Below are positions 49,345 through 58,635 of a DNA stretch of 64,000 nucleotides, one piece after another; the first letter of the stretch is position 1, and the number at the start of each line of letters is the position of its first letter. Source of the DNA: Lonsdalea populi (GTDB lineage: Bacteria > Pseudomonadota > Gammaproteobacteria > Enterobacterales > Enterobacteriaceae); NCBI RefSeq assembly GCF_015999465.1, contig NZ_CP065534.1, positions 682,001 to 746,000 of the forward strand. The letters run 5' to 3'. A program made the translations under genes and the position numbers. Below the pieces are notes generated by a model. That model was not told the DNA's origin. It did not search any database and saw nothing but the letters and a program-made list of their open reading frames with translations.

Positions 49345-50547
49345 ATGTCACAATACCGGACTTTTCATGCAGACGATGCCGTAGCATACGCTCGCCAATA
49401 CGGCGGACTGGCAGAGATGCATACGTTGGTCGCCGCCGAAGAGATTGGTGACGGTAATCTGAATCTGGTCTTCAAAATTCGCGATACGCAGGGCGTCAGC
49501 CGTGTGATCGTCAAGCAGGCATTGCCTTATGTGCGCTGCGTCGGTGAGTCGTGGCCGCTGACGCTGGACAGATCGCGAATTGAAGCTGAAACCCTGCTGA
49601 CTCACGCGCAGTTTTGTCCGCAGCATACCGTCGCGGTATTGCATTACGATCCCGAACTGGCGGTGATGGTGCAGGAAGATCTCTCCGATCACCGCATCTG
49701 GCGCAGCGAGCTGGTAGCCGGGAAACATTACCCGCAGGCGGCCGCTCAGCTGGGCGAGTATCTGGCGCAGACGCTGTTCCATACCTCGGATTTCCATCAG
49801 CCGCCGCACGAGAAAAAGGCGGCCGTCAGCCGTTTCACCAACCCGGAGCTGTGCCGGATCACGGAAGATCTGTTCTTTACCGACCCCTATGTCGACCATG
49901 AGCGTAATCAGTTCGAGCCGGAGCTACTGCCGAACGTACTGGCGCTGCGGGAGGATCGCGAGGTGAAGCGTGCGGTGGCGACCTTGAAACACGGTTTTCT
50001 CGCCAGGGCGGAAGCGCTGCTGCATGGCGATGTGCACAGCGGGTCGATTTTCGTGGCGGAAGGCAAGCTCAAGGTGATCGACGCCGAGTTTGGTTTCTAT
50101 GGCCCCATCGGCTTCGATGTGGGGTCGGCGCTGGGCAATCTGCTGCTGAATTACTGCGGCGCGGCCGGGCTGCTGGCAGATGAAGCGGCGGCGGCGGCCC
50201 GCGCGCAACGGCTCGAAGAGTGCGCGACGCTGTGGGGGACGTTTGCCGCGCGCTTCGCGACGCTCAGCGCTGAGCGCGGCCGCGAGCCTGCGTTGGCGGC
50301 GGACGGTTATACGGCGCAGTTTTTACGTCAGGTATGGCGCGATGCCGTGGGCTATTGCGGCACCGAACTGATTCGGCGCACCATTGGTCTGGCGCATGTC
50401 GCCGATCTGGACGATATCGCCGAGCTTGAGGCGCGGTTGAGCGCTCAGCGCCTCGCGCTGGCGCTGGGCCGAACGCTGATTGTCGACGCCCAGGCGATCG
50501 GCGACATCGACGCGCTGTTGACGCGGATCCGTTTGTTTGAGGTCTGA
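49345..50547 (+). CDS. mtnK: 5-methylthioribose kinase
   Basis: Phosphorylates methylthioribose, the first committed step of salvage after MTA nucleosidase. 400 aa with a kinase-like fold: [14 protein letters not shown] near residue 27 is the nucleotide loop, [13 protein letters not shown] the lid region, [13 protein letters not shown] near 230 the catalytic loop and [17 protein letters not shown] near 247 the metal site. ATG at 49345 with AGGGG eight bases upstream is used; open sequence upstream crosses the Met boxes. Confidence 0.96.
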   Translation: MSQYRTFHADDAVAYARQYGGLAEMHTLVAAEEIGDGNLNLVFKIRDTQGVSRVIVKQALPYVRCVGESWPLTLDRSRIEAETLLTHAQFCPQHTVAVLHYDPELAVMVQEDLSDHRIWRSELVAGKHYPQAAAQLGEYLAQTLFHTSDFHQPPHEKKAAVSRFTNPELCRITEDLFFTDPYVDHERNQFEPELLPNVLALREDREVKRAVATLKHGFLARAEALLHGDVHSGSIFVAEGKLKVIDAEFGFYGPIGFDVGSALGNLLLNYCGAAGLLADEAAAAARAQRLEECATLWGTFAARFATLSAERGREPALAADGYTAQFLRQVWRDAVGYCGTELIRRTIGLAHVADLDDIAELEARLSAQRLALALGRTLIVDAQAIGDIDALLTRIRLFEV

Positions 50548-50874
50548 TCGATACCGCATCGCAGGCCGATACGCCTATACCGCATCATGACAGGTGTACC
50601 GTCAGTGCCGGCTTGAGCGAATGAAGCGCAACGGAAAGGACTGCCGCCTGCCTTGGTCCGAACCGCAGAAAACGATGTGCTGTGAGACGACGGTGAAGCC
50701 TTTGCCCGCCATCTGAATGCGGCGGGCGTCGAAGGGCCTTATGCGCAAAATAACCGCACTGGCGTGACCTCCCCCGCGAATCATGCCAATCCTCAATTGT
50801 CCGCTTCTCCGGGTTTAAGCGATCCGTTACACTGCACGGCAGATCATCGTGATATCACCTAATGAGAGGGTTCC
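50548..50874. other. mtnK-gmhA intergenic region
   Basis: About 330 bases holding one possible small minus-strand gene (50602-50784, listed separately) and the gmhA promoter region. No clear terminator for mtnK. Confidence 0.4.
50602..50784 (-). CDS. Possible small hypothetical protein (60 aa)
   Basis: A 60-codon frame beginning MIRGGGHASAVILRIRPFD with GAGG seven bases before the ATG. It is basic, with an alternating hydrophobic centre (KGFTVVSQHIVFCGS), and fits between mtnK and gmhA. I do not recognise it. The evidence is only the ribosome-binding site and the position, so it may be chance. Confidence 0.35.
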   Translation of the reverse strand: MIRGGGHASAVILRIRPFDARRIQMAGKGFTVVSQHIVFCGSDQGRRQSFPLRFIRSSRH

Positions 50875-51456
50875 ATGTATCAGGACTTAATCCGTAAAGA
50901 GCTAACAGAAGCGGCGGATACGCTGAATACCTTTTTAAGCGACGATGCCAATGTTCAGTCGATTCAGGCCGCGGCGATACTGCTGGCGGACGCTTTCAAG
51001 GCGGGCGGAAAAGTTATCTCCTGTGGGAACGGCGGTTCTCATTGTGATGCCATGCATTTCGCCGAAGAGTTGACCGGCCGTTACCGTGAAAATCGGGCGG
51101 GACTGCCGGCGATCGCCATTTCCGATCCGAGCCATATATCCTGCGTCAGCAATGACTTTGGCTACGACTTCGTGTTCTCGCGCTACATCGAGTCGCTGGG
51201 ACGCGAAGGAGATGTGCTGCTCGGGATCTCCACCTCGGGCAACTCCGGCAATATCATCCGGGCCATTGCGGCCGCGCGCGCCAAGCGGATGAAAGTCATC
51301 ACGCTGACCGGTAAAGACGGTGGCAAAATGGCCGGTTCGGCGGACGTCGAAATCCGCGTGCCGCATTTTGGCTACGCCGACCGTATTCAGGAAATTCACA
51401 TCAAAGCGATTCATATCCTGATCCAGCTGATTGAAAAGGAAATGGCGGAGAACTAA
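50875..51456 (+). CDS. gmhA: Sedoheptulose-7-phosphate isomerase
   Basis: First enzyme of ADP-heptose synthesis for the lipopolysaccharide inner core; 193 aa, one SIS domain. Conserved blocks are [21 protein letters not shown] near residue 50, [10 protein letters not shown] near 119 and the C-terminal helix [16 protein letters not shown] with the active-site histidine. GAGAGG precedes the ATG. As in E. coli it is followed by yafJ and yafK. Confidence 0.97.
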   Translation: MYQDLIRKELTEAADTLNTFLSDDANVQSIQAAAILLADAFKAGGKVISCGNGGSHCDAMHFAEELTGRYRENRAGLPAIAISDPSHISCVSNDFGYDFVFSRYIESLGREGDVLLGISTSGNSGNIIRAIAAARAKRMKVITLTGKDGGKMAGSADVEIRVPHFGYADRIQEIHIKAIHILIQLIEKEMAEN

Positions 51457-51714
51457 TCGCGCTGCGCCTATCGTGCATTAGGCAGCGTCCCCCCCGTGCG
51501 TGGTGCTGTCGTTGCCGTAAAATCGCTTCATCAAGGCGCGGACCGGCGCTCCGCAGAGAACAAGTTTTAGACGTTGGCCCCGAAGGAATAGGGCTGCGCT
51601 TTTGTCGTTAATGGGGATCTTTCACACCGCACGGCTCGCGCCTTGAGTCGCAGCCAAGCTACCGCCAGCGGCTCTCACGTTCTCATGACGGGCCACAAAG
51701 GTAAGGAATCAACC

Positions 51715-52482
51715 ATGTGTGAACTGCTTGGGATGAGCGCCAATGTTCCAACTGACATCTGCTTTAGTTTTTCCGGGTTGATGCAACGCGGCGGCCGTAC
51801 CGGACCGCATCGTGACGGCTGGGGCATTACCTTTTACGAGGGGAACGGTTGCCGGACGTTCAAAGATCCGCTGCCGAGCGCAACGTCGCCTATCGCGCAG
51901 CTGGTGCAGAAGTATCCCATCGAATCCTGCGCCGTGGTGTCGCATATCCGCCAGGCCAACCGCGGGGCCGTGGCGCTGGAGAATACCCATCCGTTTACCC
52001 GCGAGCTGTGGGGGAGAAACTGGACGTTCGCTCATAACGGTCAGTTGAAAGGCTACCGCAGCCTGAAAACCGGCACCTACCGCCCGGTGGGGCAGACGGA
52101 CAGCGAATACGCCTTCTGCTGGCTGCTTCATCATCTCTCATTACGCTATCCCCGCACGCCATCGCACTGGCCTTCGGTATTTCGCTACATCGCTTCGCTG
52201 GCGGAAACGCTGAGCAAAAAGGGGGTGTTCAACATGCTGTTGTCCGACGGGCATTTCGTGATGGGATATTGCTCCACCCGGCTATGCTGGATTACGCGCC
52301 GCGCGCCTTTCGGTAAAGCGACGCTGCTGGATGATGATGTGGAGATCGATTTTCAGCAGCAGACCACGCCGGATGACGTGGTGACCGTGCTGGCTACGCA
52401 GCCGCTGACGGGGAATGAAACCTGGCATCAGATCGAGCCAGGCGAGTTCGTGTTATTCCACTTTGGTGAGCGCGTAGTTTGA
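51715..52482 (+). CDS. yafJ: Class II glutamine amidotransferase-like protein YafJ
   Basis: 255-aa single-domain Ntn-type glutaminase. The catalytic cysteine is C2 (MCELLGMSA) once the methionine is removed. Glutamine-site residues are in RDGWGITFYEG near residue 40, SHIRQANRG near 77, NTHPFTRELWG near 90 and FAHNGQL near 107. The acceptor reaction is unknown. ATG at 51715 is set by C2 and by AAGGA seven bases upstream. Its 3' end overlaps the convergent dpaA gene by 30 bases. Confidence 0.92.
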   Translation: MCELLGMSANVPTDICFSFSGLMQRGGRTGPHRDGWGITFYEGNGCRTFKDPLPSATSPIAQLVQKYPIESCAVVSHIRQANRGAVALENTHPFTRELWGRNWTFAHNGQLKGYRSLKTGTYRPVGQTDSEYAFCWLLHHLSLRYPRTPSHWPSVFRYIASLAETLSKKGVFNMLLSDGHFVMGYCSTRLCWITRRAPFGKATLLDDDVEIDFQQQTTPDDVVTVLATQPLTGNETWHQIEPGEFVLFHFGERVV

Positions 52483-53175
52483 AAATGGGTTCTTGTTTGG
52501 CGTTGACTGATTCACCATATACTGGCCGTTGAACACCGCGACGGCCGGCGGCTGGTGGTGCTGGTTGAAGTAAGCGTAACCCGGTTGCAACTGCCGCCAA
52601 AAACGGGCGTAAGTGGAGTTGCGATGCCGCTGCAGGTTTTTGTCCGTCATGCGGAACGGGTAAATCGCCAGTTCGACCTTCGCCTGCCCGTTCAATAGCG
52701 CCCGTTCGACGTAGGTGTAGATCTCATCGATGTACTGATTGGTCATGGCATAACAGCCGACCGACACGCATTCGCCGTGGATCATCAGATAGCGCCCTGA
52801 GTAGCCCTGAGCGCGGTCATATTCGTTAGGGAAACCGACGTTGATGGCGCGATAAAAGCGGCTATCCGGCTTGAGCTGATGCAAATCGACCTGATAAAAC
52901 CCTTCCGGACTTTTCATATCGCCTTCCACCTGTTTGGGCCCGAGCCCGCCTGAGTACTTGCAGATGGGATAGCTTTGCACCAGACGATAATCGGTGCCGA
53001 CTTTGGCATACAGCTCCAGTTGCCGCTCTTCTTTAAAGATCTGGATATAAACCGGCGAGCCTAAGGCCTGCTGCTTGAAAGTGGTCGTAACCGGAATCAC
53101 TTCACTGGCATAGCTGGTTACGAAAGCGAAAGGCAAAAAAAACAGCGTCGCAAATGACAGTGCGGTTTTTCGCAT
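52453..53175 (-). CDS. dpaA: Peptidoglycan meso-DAP protein amidase DpaA (YafK, YkuD domain)
   Basis: Periplasmic YkuD-fold protein, 240 aa. The E. coli protein releases Braun lipoprotein from peptidoglycan. A signal peptide covers about residues 1-23 (ends TSYAS). The catalytic segment is HGECVSVGCYAMTNQ near residue 125, with histidine and cysteine as expected; GSPVYIQIFKEERQLELY near 37 and CKYSGGLGPKQVEGDMKSPEG near 72 are family blocks. ATG at 53175 with AGGATC upstream. Convergent with yafJ. Confidence 0.94.
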   Translation of the reverse strand: MRKTALSFATLFFLPFAFVTSYASEVIPVTTTFKQQALGSPVYIQIFKEERQLELYAKVGTDYRLVQSYPICKYSGGLGPKQVEGDMKSPEGFYQVDLHQLKPDSRFYRAINVGFPNEYDRAQGYSGRYLMIHGECVSVGCYAMTNQYIDEIYTYVERALLNGQAKVELAIYPFRMTDKNLQRHRNSTYARFWRQLQPGYAYFNQHHQPPAVAVFNGQYMVNQSTPNKNPFSNYALTKVE

Positions 53176-53649
53176 TGAGGGATCCTGATAACTAAAACTG
53201 TGTGACATACGGTCTTTTAATGATGTCGTCCCGTATTCCCGTGCCTACGGCGAGGTGTAGCGCTGCCACATTAGCATTGCCTTTATTTTATTCAAGCGGG
53301 AAATCATGTGAAACGCCGTCGGCGCTGAAACGAACGTCCGACAGGCGGCGGGTTGCCCGTCGAGAGGACGTCGCCGCCGATCCGGCGACGGCGGATAAGA
53401 TGAAGATATCATGGGCAAATACGCAGGCGCCGACCGTCGACGGCAGGGGCGACGAGGTTTGTGGCTGAGCGCGGACCCGGCGGAAAACCGGCGAGCGGCG
53501 AATGGGTCTTTTGATCATCCCGCCCGCGAAATACCGGACGCCGAGACGCGGTTTCCGTTTCCGTCTTTGGGCGGATCGGCGCGCGCCGGCTTGCATCGCC
53601 TTATCTTGGTACTGTATTTTTATACAGATTAAGAAAGGGGGGGGGGGAT
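53176..53649. other. dpaA-dinB intergenic region
   Basis: About 470 bases, GC-rich, with several inverted repeats such as CGTCGCCG / CGGCGACG near 53369-53391. Open stretches are present on both strands but none has a believable start or product. The dinB promoter and LexA box are at the right end. Confidence 0.5.
53612..53627 (+). promoter_or_regulatory. LexA (SOS) box of dinB
   Basis: CTGTATTTTTATACAG is a perfect CTGT-N8-ACAG operator 23 bases before the dinB ATG. A TTGCAT -35 element at 53591-53596 places the -10 inside the box. dinB is an SOS gene in E. coli, so function and site agree. Confidence 0.92.
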
Positions 53650-54711
53650 ATGCGCAAAATTATTCACGTCGATATGGATTGCTTTTATGCCGCCATCGAG
53701 ATGCGGGATAATCCGCGCCTGCGTGATATTCCTCTGGCGATCGGCGGCAGCGCACTGCGCCGCGGCGTGATCAGCACCGCCAATTATCCCGCCCGGCGTT
53801 TCGGCGTGCATAGCGCGATGGCGACCGCGACCGCTCTGCGGCTCTGCCCGCATCTGACCCTGCTGCCCGGGCGTATGGAGGTGTACAAGGCCGCCTCCCT
53901 CCAAATCCGCCAGATCTTTGCCCGCTATACCGAACTGATTGAACCGTTATCGCTCGACGAGGCTTACCTAGACGTCACCGATAGCTCTCACTGCAACGGC
54001 TCCGCGACGCTGATGGCGCAGGCGATCCGTCAGACCATTTTCGATGAGCTACATCTGACCGCCTCTGCGGGCATCGCCCCCATCAAATTCCTGGCGAAGG
54101 TGGCCTCTGAACAGAACAAACCCAACGGACAGTACGTCATTACGCCCGCCCAGGTGGATGAGTTCATTCTGGCGTTGCCGCTGGCGAAGATCCCCGGCGT
54201 CGGCAAAGTGACGGCCAGCCGGTTGGCGGAGCGGGGACTGCATACCTGCGCCGACGTGCGGCGCTATGATTTGTCCGCGCTATTAAAGTCGTTCGGCAAG
54301 TTTGGGCGGGTGCTGTGGGAGCGCTGTCACGGCATTGACGAGCGTCAGGTATCGCCCGATCGGCTGCGTAAATCCGTCGGCGTCGAGAAAACGCTGGCGC
54401 AGGATATTCACGACTGGTCCCAATGCGAAGCGCTGATCGATACGCTGTATGACGAGCTGGAGGCGCGTCTGCGCCGGGTGAAGTCAGATCTGCATATCGC
54501 GCGTCAGGGCGTGAAGCTGAAGTTCGATGATTTTCGGCAAACCACGCAGGAGCATGTCTGGCCGGTGCTGAATAAACAGGATCTCATTCGGTTGGCAAGG
54601 CAGACCTGGGAGCAGCGGCGGGAAGCGCGCGGCGTTCGGCTGGTGGGGTTACACGTGACGCTACTAGATCCGCAGTTGGAGCGGCAGTTGGTGTTTGACT
54701 GGGGGGGGTAA
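53650..54711 (+). CDS. dinB: DNA polymerase IV (Y family)
   Basis: Error-prone translesion polymerase, 353 aa. Catalytic acids D8, D103 and E104 are present (IHVDMDCFYAAIEM; PLSLDEAYLD). The steric-gate position 13 is tyrosine where E. coli has F13. Palm, thumb with IPGVGKVTASRLAERGL near 178, and little-finger domains are complete; the sequence QLVFDW at the C terminus is the expected clamp-binding motif. An 11-G tract (53637-53647) ends two bases before the ATG and contains the ribosome-binding site; a second run of eight G (54701-54708) encodes the last residues. SOS-controlled through the LexA box. Confidence 0.97.
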   Translation: MRKIIHVDMDCFYAAIEMRDNPRLRDIPLAIGGSALRRGVISTANYPARRFGVHSAMATATALRLCPHLTLLPGRMEVYKAASLQIRQIFARYTELIEPLSLDEAYLDVTDSSHCNGSATLMAQAIRQTIFDELHLTASAGIAPIKFLAKVASEQNKPNGQYVITPAQVDEFILALPLAKIPGVGKVTASRLAERGLHTCADVRRYDLSALLKSFGKFGRVLWERCHGIDERQVSPDRLRKSVGVEKTLAQDIHDWSQCEALIDTLYDELEARLRRVKSDLHIARQGVKLKFDDFRQTTQEHVWPVLNKQDLIRLARQTWEQRREARGVRLVGLHVTLLDPQLERQLVFDWGG

Positions 54712-54727
54712 TCGAGGGCGTTTGCTG

Positions 54728-54759
54728 CCGCATCCGGCGTTGCGTCCAGCCGGATGCGG
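54728..54759. repeat. REP-like hairpin between dinB and pepD
   Basis: CCGCATCCGGC and GCCGGATGCGG form an 11-bp perfect stem with a ten-base loop in the convergent gap. The GCCGGATG core resembles enterobacterial REP elements. It can act as bidirectional terminator or message protector. Confidence 0.6.
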
Positions 54760-54781
54760 GAGGGTCCAGGCGATGGGTGCC

Positions 54782-56242
54782 TTAGCGTTTCTCTGGGATG
54801 GCTTTCAGGACCGCGGTCAGCAGTTTCCAATACAGGCCAACGCTGGCGATATTCACCTGTTCATCCGGCGAGTGCGGGCCGGTGATGGTCGGACCGATGG
54901 AAACCATATCCATCTCCGGATAGGGCTTCTTGAACAGGCCGCATTCCAGACCGGCGTGGATCACCTGCACGCTCGGCATTTTGCCGAACAGCTGCTGGTA
55001 GGTTTCCCGCACCAACTGCATGACCGGCGATTGCGCATCCGGCTGCCAGCCTGGGTAGCCGCCTTTGGGGCGAGTTTGCGCACCGGCCAGTTGTCCCAGC
55101 GACGTTAGCACGCTTACCACATAGTCCTTGCCGCTGTCGATCAGCGAACGGATCAGGCAGTGAACTTCCGCCTGGGTCTCTGCCGTGGTGATCACGCCGA
55201 CGTTCAGCGAAGTTTCCACCACGCCTGTCACCTCGTCGCTCATGCGGATTACGCCGTTGGGGATCGCGTTGAGCAGGGCCACCAGCCGATCGCGGCTATC
55301 TGTGGTCAGGGCCTCGGCGTCAGTCGACGCCGGCTCCACCAGTACCGCGATGTTTTTTTCCACTGCGGCCAGCTCATGTTTCAGTACGGCCATATAGTCC
55401 TGCGCCGCCGCTTTCAGCGCAGCGACCTTATCTTCCGCGACGGCCAGCGTAACCGCGCTTTCGCGTGGAATGGCGTTACGCAGCGTCCCGCCGTTCAGAT
55501 CGAGGATCCGCAGGTCCAGCGTTGCCGCCTGTTCCGCCAGGAAACGGCCCAGCAGTTTATTGGCGTTGCCCAGCCCCAGGTGAATATCACAGCCGGAATG
55601 TCCGCCTTTTAGCCCTTTAATGACCAGCTTCAGTACCTGATAGCCCGCAGGCACCGCTTCCCGCCGCAGCGGCAGGTGCGTCAGGAAATCGATCCCGCCC
55701 GCGCAGCCCATGTAGACTTCTCCCTCCTCTTCCGAGTCGGTGTTGATCAGGATCTCGCCCTGCAGCCAGTTCGGTTGCAAGCCGAAAGCGCCGTCCATGC
55801 CGGACTCTTCCGTCATGGTCAGCAGCACTTCCAGCGGGCCGTGTTCGACGCTGTCGTCGGACAGAACGGCCAGCGTGGACGCCATGCCGATACCGTTGTC
55901 CGCGCCCAGCGTGGTGCCGCGCGCTCTCACCCAGTCGCCGTCGATGTAAGGCTTAATGGGATCTTTCGTGAAATCATGCGCCGTGTCGTTGTTTTTCTGC
56001 GGCACCATATCCAGATGCGCTTGCAGCACCACGGGCTTGCGATTTTCCATGCCCGGCGTGGCCGGTTTGCGCAGCAGAATGTTGCCGACGCTATCGCGCT
56101 CTGAATGAAGGCCGCGCGCCTGCGCCCACGACATAATGTGCGCCGCCAGCGCCTCTTCATGATAGGAGGGATGCGGAATGGAACAGATTGTGGCAAAAAT
56201 ATCCCACAAGGGCTGTGGGGAAAGCTGAGACAATTCAGACAC
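54782..56242 (-). CDS. pepD: Aminoacyl-histidine dipeptidase (peptidase D, M20)
   Basis: Cytosolic metal dipeptidase of 486 aa, cutting Xaa-His and other dipeptides. Metal-site motifs are VLQAHLDMVPQK near residue 75, GTTLGADNGIGMA near 111, LTMTEESGMDGAFG near 142 and NTDSEEEGE near 170. Start is GTG at 56242 (SELSQLSPQPLWDIF), the same start as E. coli, with AGGAG about 12 bases upstream. Divergent from gpt. Confidence 0.96.
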   Translation of the reverse strand: MSELSQLSPQPLWDIFATICSIPHPSYHEEALAAHIMSWAQARGLHSERDSVGNILLRKPATPGMENRKPVVLQAHLDMVPQKNNDTAHDFTKDPIKPYIDGDWVRARGTTLGADNGIGMASTLAVLSDDSVEHGPLEVLLTMTEESGMDGAFGLQPNWLQGEILINTDSEEEGEVYMGCAGGIDFLTHLPLRREAVPAGYQVLKLVIKGLKGGHSGCDIHLGLGNANKLLGRFLAEQAATLDLRILDLNGGTLRNAIPRESAVTLAVAEDKVAALKAAAQDYMAVLKHELAAVEKNIAVLVEPASTDAEALTTDSRDRLVALLNAIPNGVIRMSDEVTGVVETSLNVGVITTAETQAEVHCLIRSLIDSGKDYVVSVLTSLGQLAGAQTRPKGGYPGWQPDAQSPVMQLVRETYQQLFGKMPSVQVIHAGLECGLFKKPYPEMDMVSIGPTITGPHSPDEQVNIASVGLYWKLLTAVLKAIPEKR

Positions 56243-56583
56243 TATTCACGTCTCCTTTTCAGCAGCCTAAGTCCGCGTCTGGCGCGTGAGGCGCTACAGG
56301 TTGAAAAATGATCGCCTTTGAGCATGGCGATCGGGCATCATGAAACAGAGTATCACTTTCCCGCCGCCGGGGAGAGTCTGTCAATCCTGGTCGCTTTGAA
56401 CGGGCTAAGGCGGGCGATCGCCGCGGGATTGCAGACGATGACGGCGGGGACTTTGTCGCCACCAACAAAACTCAATCGGATAAAGGCTGGTTTTTATGAG
56501 GTTGCCTATCTATAATCTCGCGCAACCTTTTTCCCCCTCCGACTATGATAAAGCCGACTCCACCGTTGGCCGGGACATATTAT
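56243..56583. other. pepD-gpt divergent region
   Basis: About 340 bases. It holds the pepD ribosome-binding site, a gpt promoter candidate at 56511-56516 and no gene. Confidence 0.5.
56488..56516 (+). promoter_or_regulatory. Candidate gpt promoter
   Basis: A perfect TATAAT at 56511-56516 lies about 70 bases before gpt. The -35 (GGTTTT region near 56489) is poor, so an activator or weak basal use is possible. Confidence 0.4.
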
Positions 56584-57042
56584 ATGAGTGAAAAATACGT
56601 CGTAACCTGGGATATGTTGCAGATTCATGCCCGCAAACTGGCCGAGCGTTTACTGCCGGCGGACCAATGGAAGGGCATCATCGCCGTCAGCCGCGGCGGT
56701 CTGGTCCCGGGGTCCCTGCTGGCTCGCGAACTGGGCATCCGTCATGTGGATACCGTATGCATTTCCAGCTACGACCATGACAACCAGCGTGAGCTGAAGG
56801 TGCTGAAACGCGCCGCAGGCGATGGCGAAGGCTTCATCGTGGTGGACGATCTGGTCGATACTGGCGGTACCGCCAAAGCGATTCGCGATATGTATCCGAA
56901 AGCGCACTTCATCACCATTTTTGCGAAACCGGCCGGTAAACCGCTGGTGGACGATTATCAGGTTGATATCCCGCAGGATACCTGGATTGAGCAGCCGTGG
57001 GACATGGGCGTGGTGTTCGTGCCGCCGTTGACCGACCGCTAA
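56584..57042 (+). CDS. gpt: Xanthine phosphoribosyltransferase
   Basis: Purine salvage enzyme of 152 aa making XMP and GMP from xanthine and guanine with PRPP; membrane-associated tetramer in E. coli. The PRPP-binding loop is [20 protein letters not shown] near residue 82; [16 protein letters not shown] near 37 is also conserved. ATG at 56584 gives [12 protein letters not shown], as in E. coli; an upstream in-frame ATG at 56545 is not favoured. Confidence 0.97.
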   Translation: MSEKYVVTWDMLQIHARKLAERLLPADQWKGIIAVSRGGLVPGSLLARELGIRHVDTVCISSYDHDNQRELKVLKRAAGDGEGFIVVDDLVDTGGTAKAIRDMYPKAHFITIFAKPAGKPLVDDYQVDIPQDTWIEQPWDMGVVFVPPLTDR

Positions 57043-57065
57043 TCGGTCCTTGACTTGCCGTCTAT

Positions 57066-57088
57066 AACGCCCGGTTTTGCCGGGCGTT
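57066..57088 (+). terminator. Hairpin after gpt
   Basis: AACGCCCGG and CCGGGCGTT form a nine-bp stem with loop TTTTG, 24 bases after the stop codon. The downstream T content is modest. Confidence 0.6.
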
Positions 57089-57193
57089 GCCATTTCTGAT
57101 TCTTTTCCCTCTTACGTACTGCTTTTCCATGTGGTGTTGAGTACACTTTAGCGAAACGCTCTCTCTGCTGCTTGATCTTATATGGAGGCTGTT

Positions 57194-58444
57194 GTGGTTC
57201 AGGCCAACCTGTCCGAAAAGCTGTTTAAACCGTCCTTCAAACATCCGGAAACCTCGACCCTGATCCCGCGCGCCCACCATTCCACCAGCGCGATGCACTC
57301 CGCTCTGGAGGGCAGCGATAACAGCGCCTGGTATCGGATGATTAACCGCCTGATGTGGATTTGGCGCGGCGTAGCGCCGCTGGACATCGAGGAGGTGCTG
57401 TCGCGCATTGCCGCTAGTACGGCTCAGCGCAGCGACGACGCGCTGCTGGATACGGTCATCGGTTATCGCGGCGGAAACTGGATTTACGAATGGGTCGTAC
57501 AGGGAATGCGTTGGCAGCAGCAGGCGACGGAGAGCGAACACGATGATGAGAAAAAAGGGCAGTGCTGGCTGAAGGCCGCCACGCTGTACAGCATCGCCGC
57601 CTATCCGCACCTGAAGGGCGATGAGCTTGCCGAGCAGGCGCAGACGATGGCGAATCGCGCCTATGAAGAGGCCGCCGACCTCCTGAGTTATGAACTAAAA
57701 ACGCTGTCTATTCCCATCAACGGCGGCGGAACGCTGACCGGGTTTTTGCATATGCCCTCTCAGGGCAGCGCGCCGTTCCCTACCGTACTGGTGTGCGGCA
57801 GCCTGGACCTGCTTCAAAGCGACTATTACCGCTTGTTCCATGACTATCTGGCGCCGGCGGGGATGGCGATGCTGACGATTGATATGCCGTCAGTCGGTTT
57901 TTCGTCGCGCTGGAAGTTGGATCAAGACTCTAGTTTCCTGCACCAGCAGGTGTTGAAAGCCTTGCCGGATGTGCCGTGGGTGGATCACACCCGAGTGGGG
58001 GCCTTTGGATTCCGCTTCGGCGCCAATATCGCCGTTCGGCTCGCGTATCTGGAATCGCCGCGACTCAAGGGTGTCGCCTGCCTCGGACCGGTAGTGCATT
58101 CGCTGCTGGCTGACGCAGTGCGTCAGCAGGACGTGCCGGATATGTATATGGATATTCTCGCCAGCCGGCTGGGTATGCCGTCTTCCACCGACGCCGCGCT
58201 GAAGACGGAAATGGGGCGTTACTCCTTGAAAACCCAGGGGCTGCTGGGGCGGCGCTGCCCAACGCCGATGCTCTCCGCCTACTGGAAGGACGACGTGCTC
58301 AGTCCGAAAGAGGAGTCCGAACTGATCGTCAACTCATCGATCCAGGGCAAGCTGCTGGCGGTGAATGCTTCGCCGGTTTATGAAAGTTTCCATCTCTGTT
58401 TACAGCAAATCAGTCACTGGTTACGGCATCAGCTTCAGTCGTGA
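57194..58444 (+). CDS. frsA: Fermentation-respiration switch protein FrsA (alpha/beta-hydrolase-like)
   Basis: 416 aa; in E. coli it binds unphosphorylated EIIA-Glc and shifts metabolism to fermentation. The C-terminal two thirds has an alpha/beta-hydrolase fold, but the nucleophile elbow reads GFRFGAN (near residue 273) without serine, as in E. coli, so normal esterase chemistry is unlikely. GTG at 57194 is chosen: GGAGG stands five bases before it and the product begins [12 protein letters not shown] like E. coli. The ATG at 57182 would overlap that ribosome-binding site. Confidence 0.92.
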   Translation: MVQANLSEKLFKPSFKHPETSTLIPRAHHSTSAMHSALEGSDNSAWYRMINRLMWIWRGVAPLDIEEVLSRIAASTAQRSDDALLDTVIGYRGGNWIYEWVVQGMRWQQQATESEHDDEKKGQCWLKAATLYSIAAYPHLKGDELAEQAQTMANRAYEEAADLLSYELKTLSIPINGGGTLTGFLHMPSQGSAPFPTVLVCGSLDLLQSDYYRLFHDYLAPAGMAMLTIDMPSVGFSSRWKLDQDSSFLHQQVLKALPDVPWVDHTRVGAFGFRFGANIAVRLAYLESPRLKGVACLGPVVHSLLADAVRQQDVPDMYMDILASRLGMPSSTDAALKTEMGRYSLKTQGLLGRRCPTPMLSAYWKDDVLSPKEESELIVNSSIQGKLLAVNASPVYESFHLCLQQISHWLRHQLQS

Positions 58445-58524
58445 TGTCTTTATCTGCCGCATAATCGTCCCTTTTATCGACCCATTACTTTGGATGGGAT
58501 GGTGATAACGTATTCCCTAGCTAT

Positions 58525-58545
58525 GCTATTTAAAAACAAAATAGC
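58525..58545. promoter_or_regulatory. Inverted repeat upstream of yfiR
   Basis: GCTATTT and AAATAGC are separated by seven A-rich bases, about 90 bases before yfiR. It may be an operator or a terminator of frsA; nothing identifies the binding protein. Confidence 0.3.
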
Positions 58546-58635
58546 TTCGAAGGTAAGCCGCCGCGCGCGTGTCGTTGCAGCGCGTGCAAAAACATTCCTT
58601 CCTAATTGGATGATAAGCAGCTGGATAACGTTATT

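Noticed and set aside
53288..53596. Minus-strand frame of about 100 codons before dinB
   Set aside because: Arginine-rich product through inverted repeats and no start signal.
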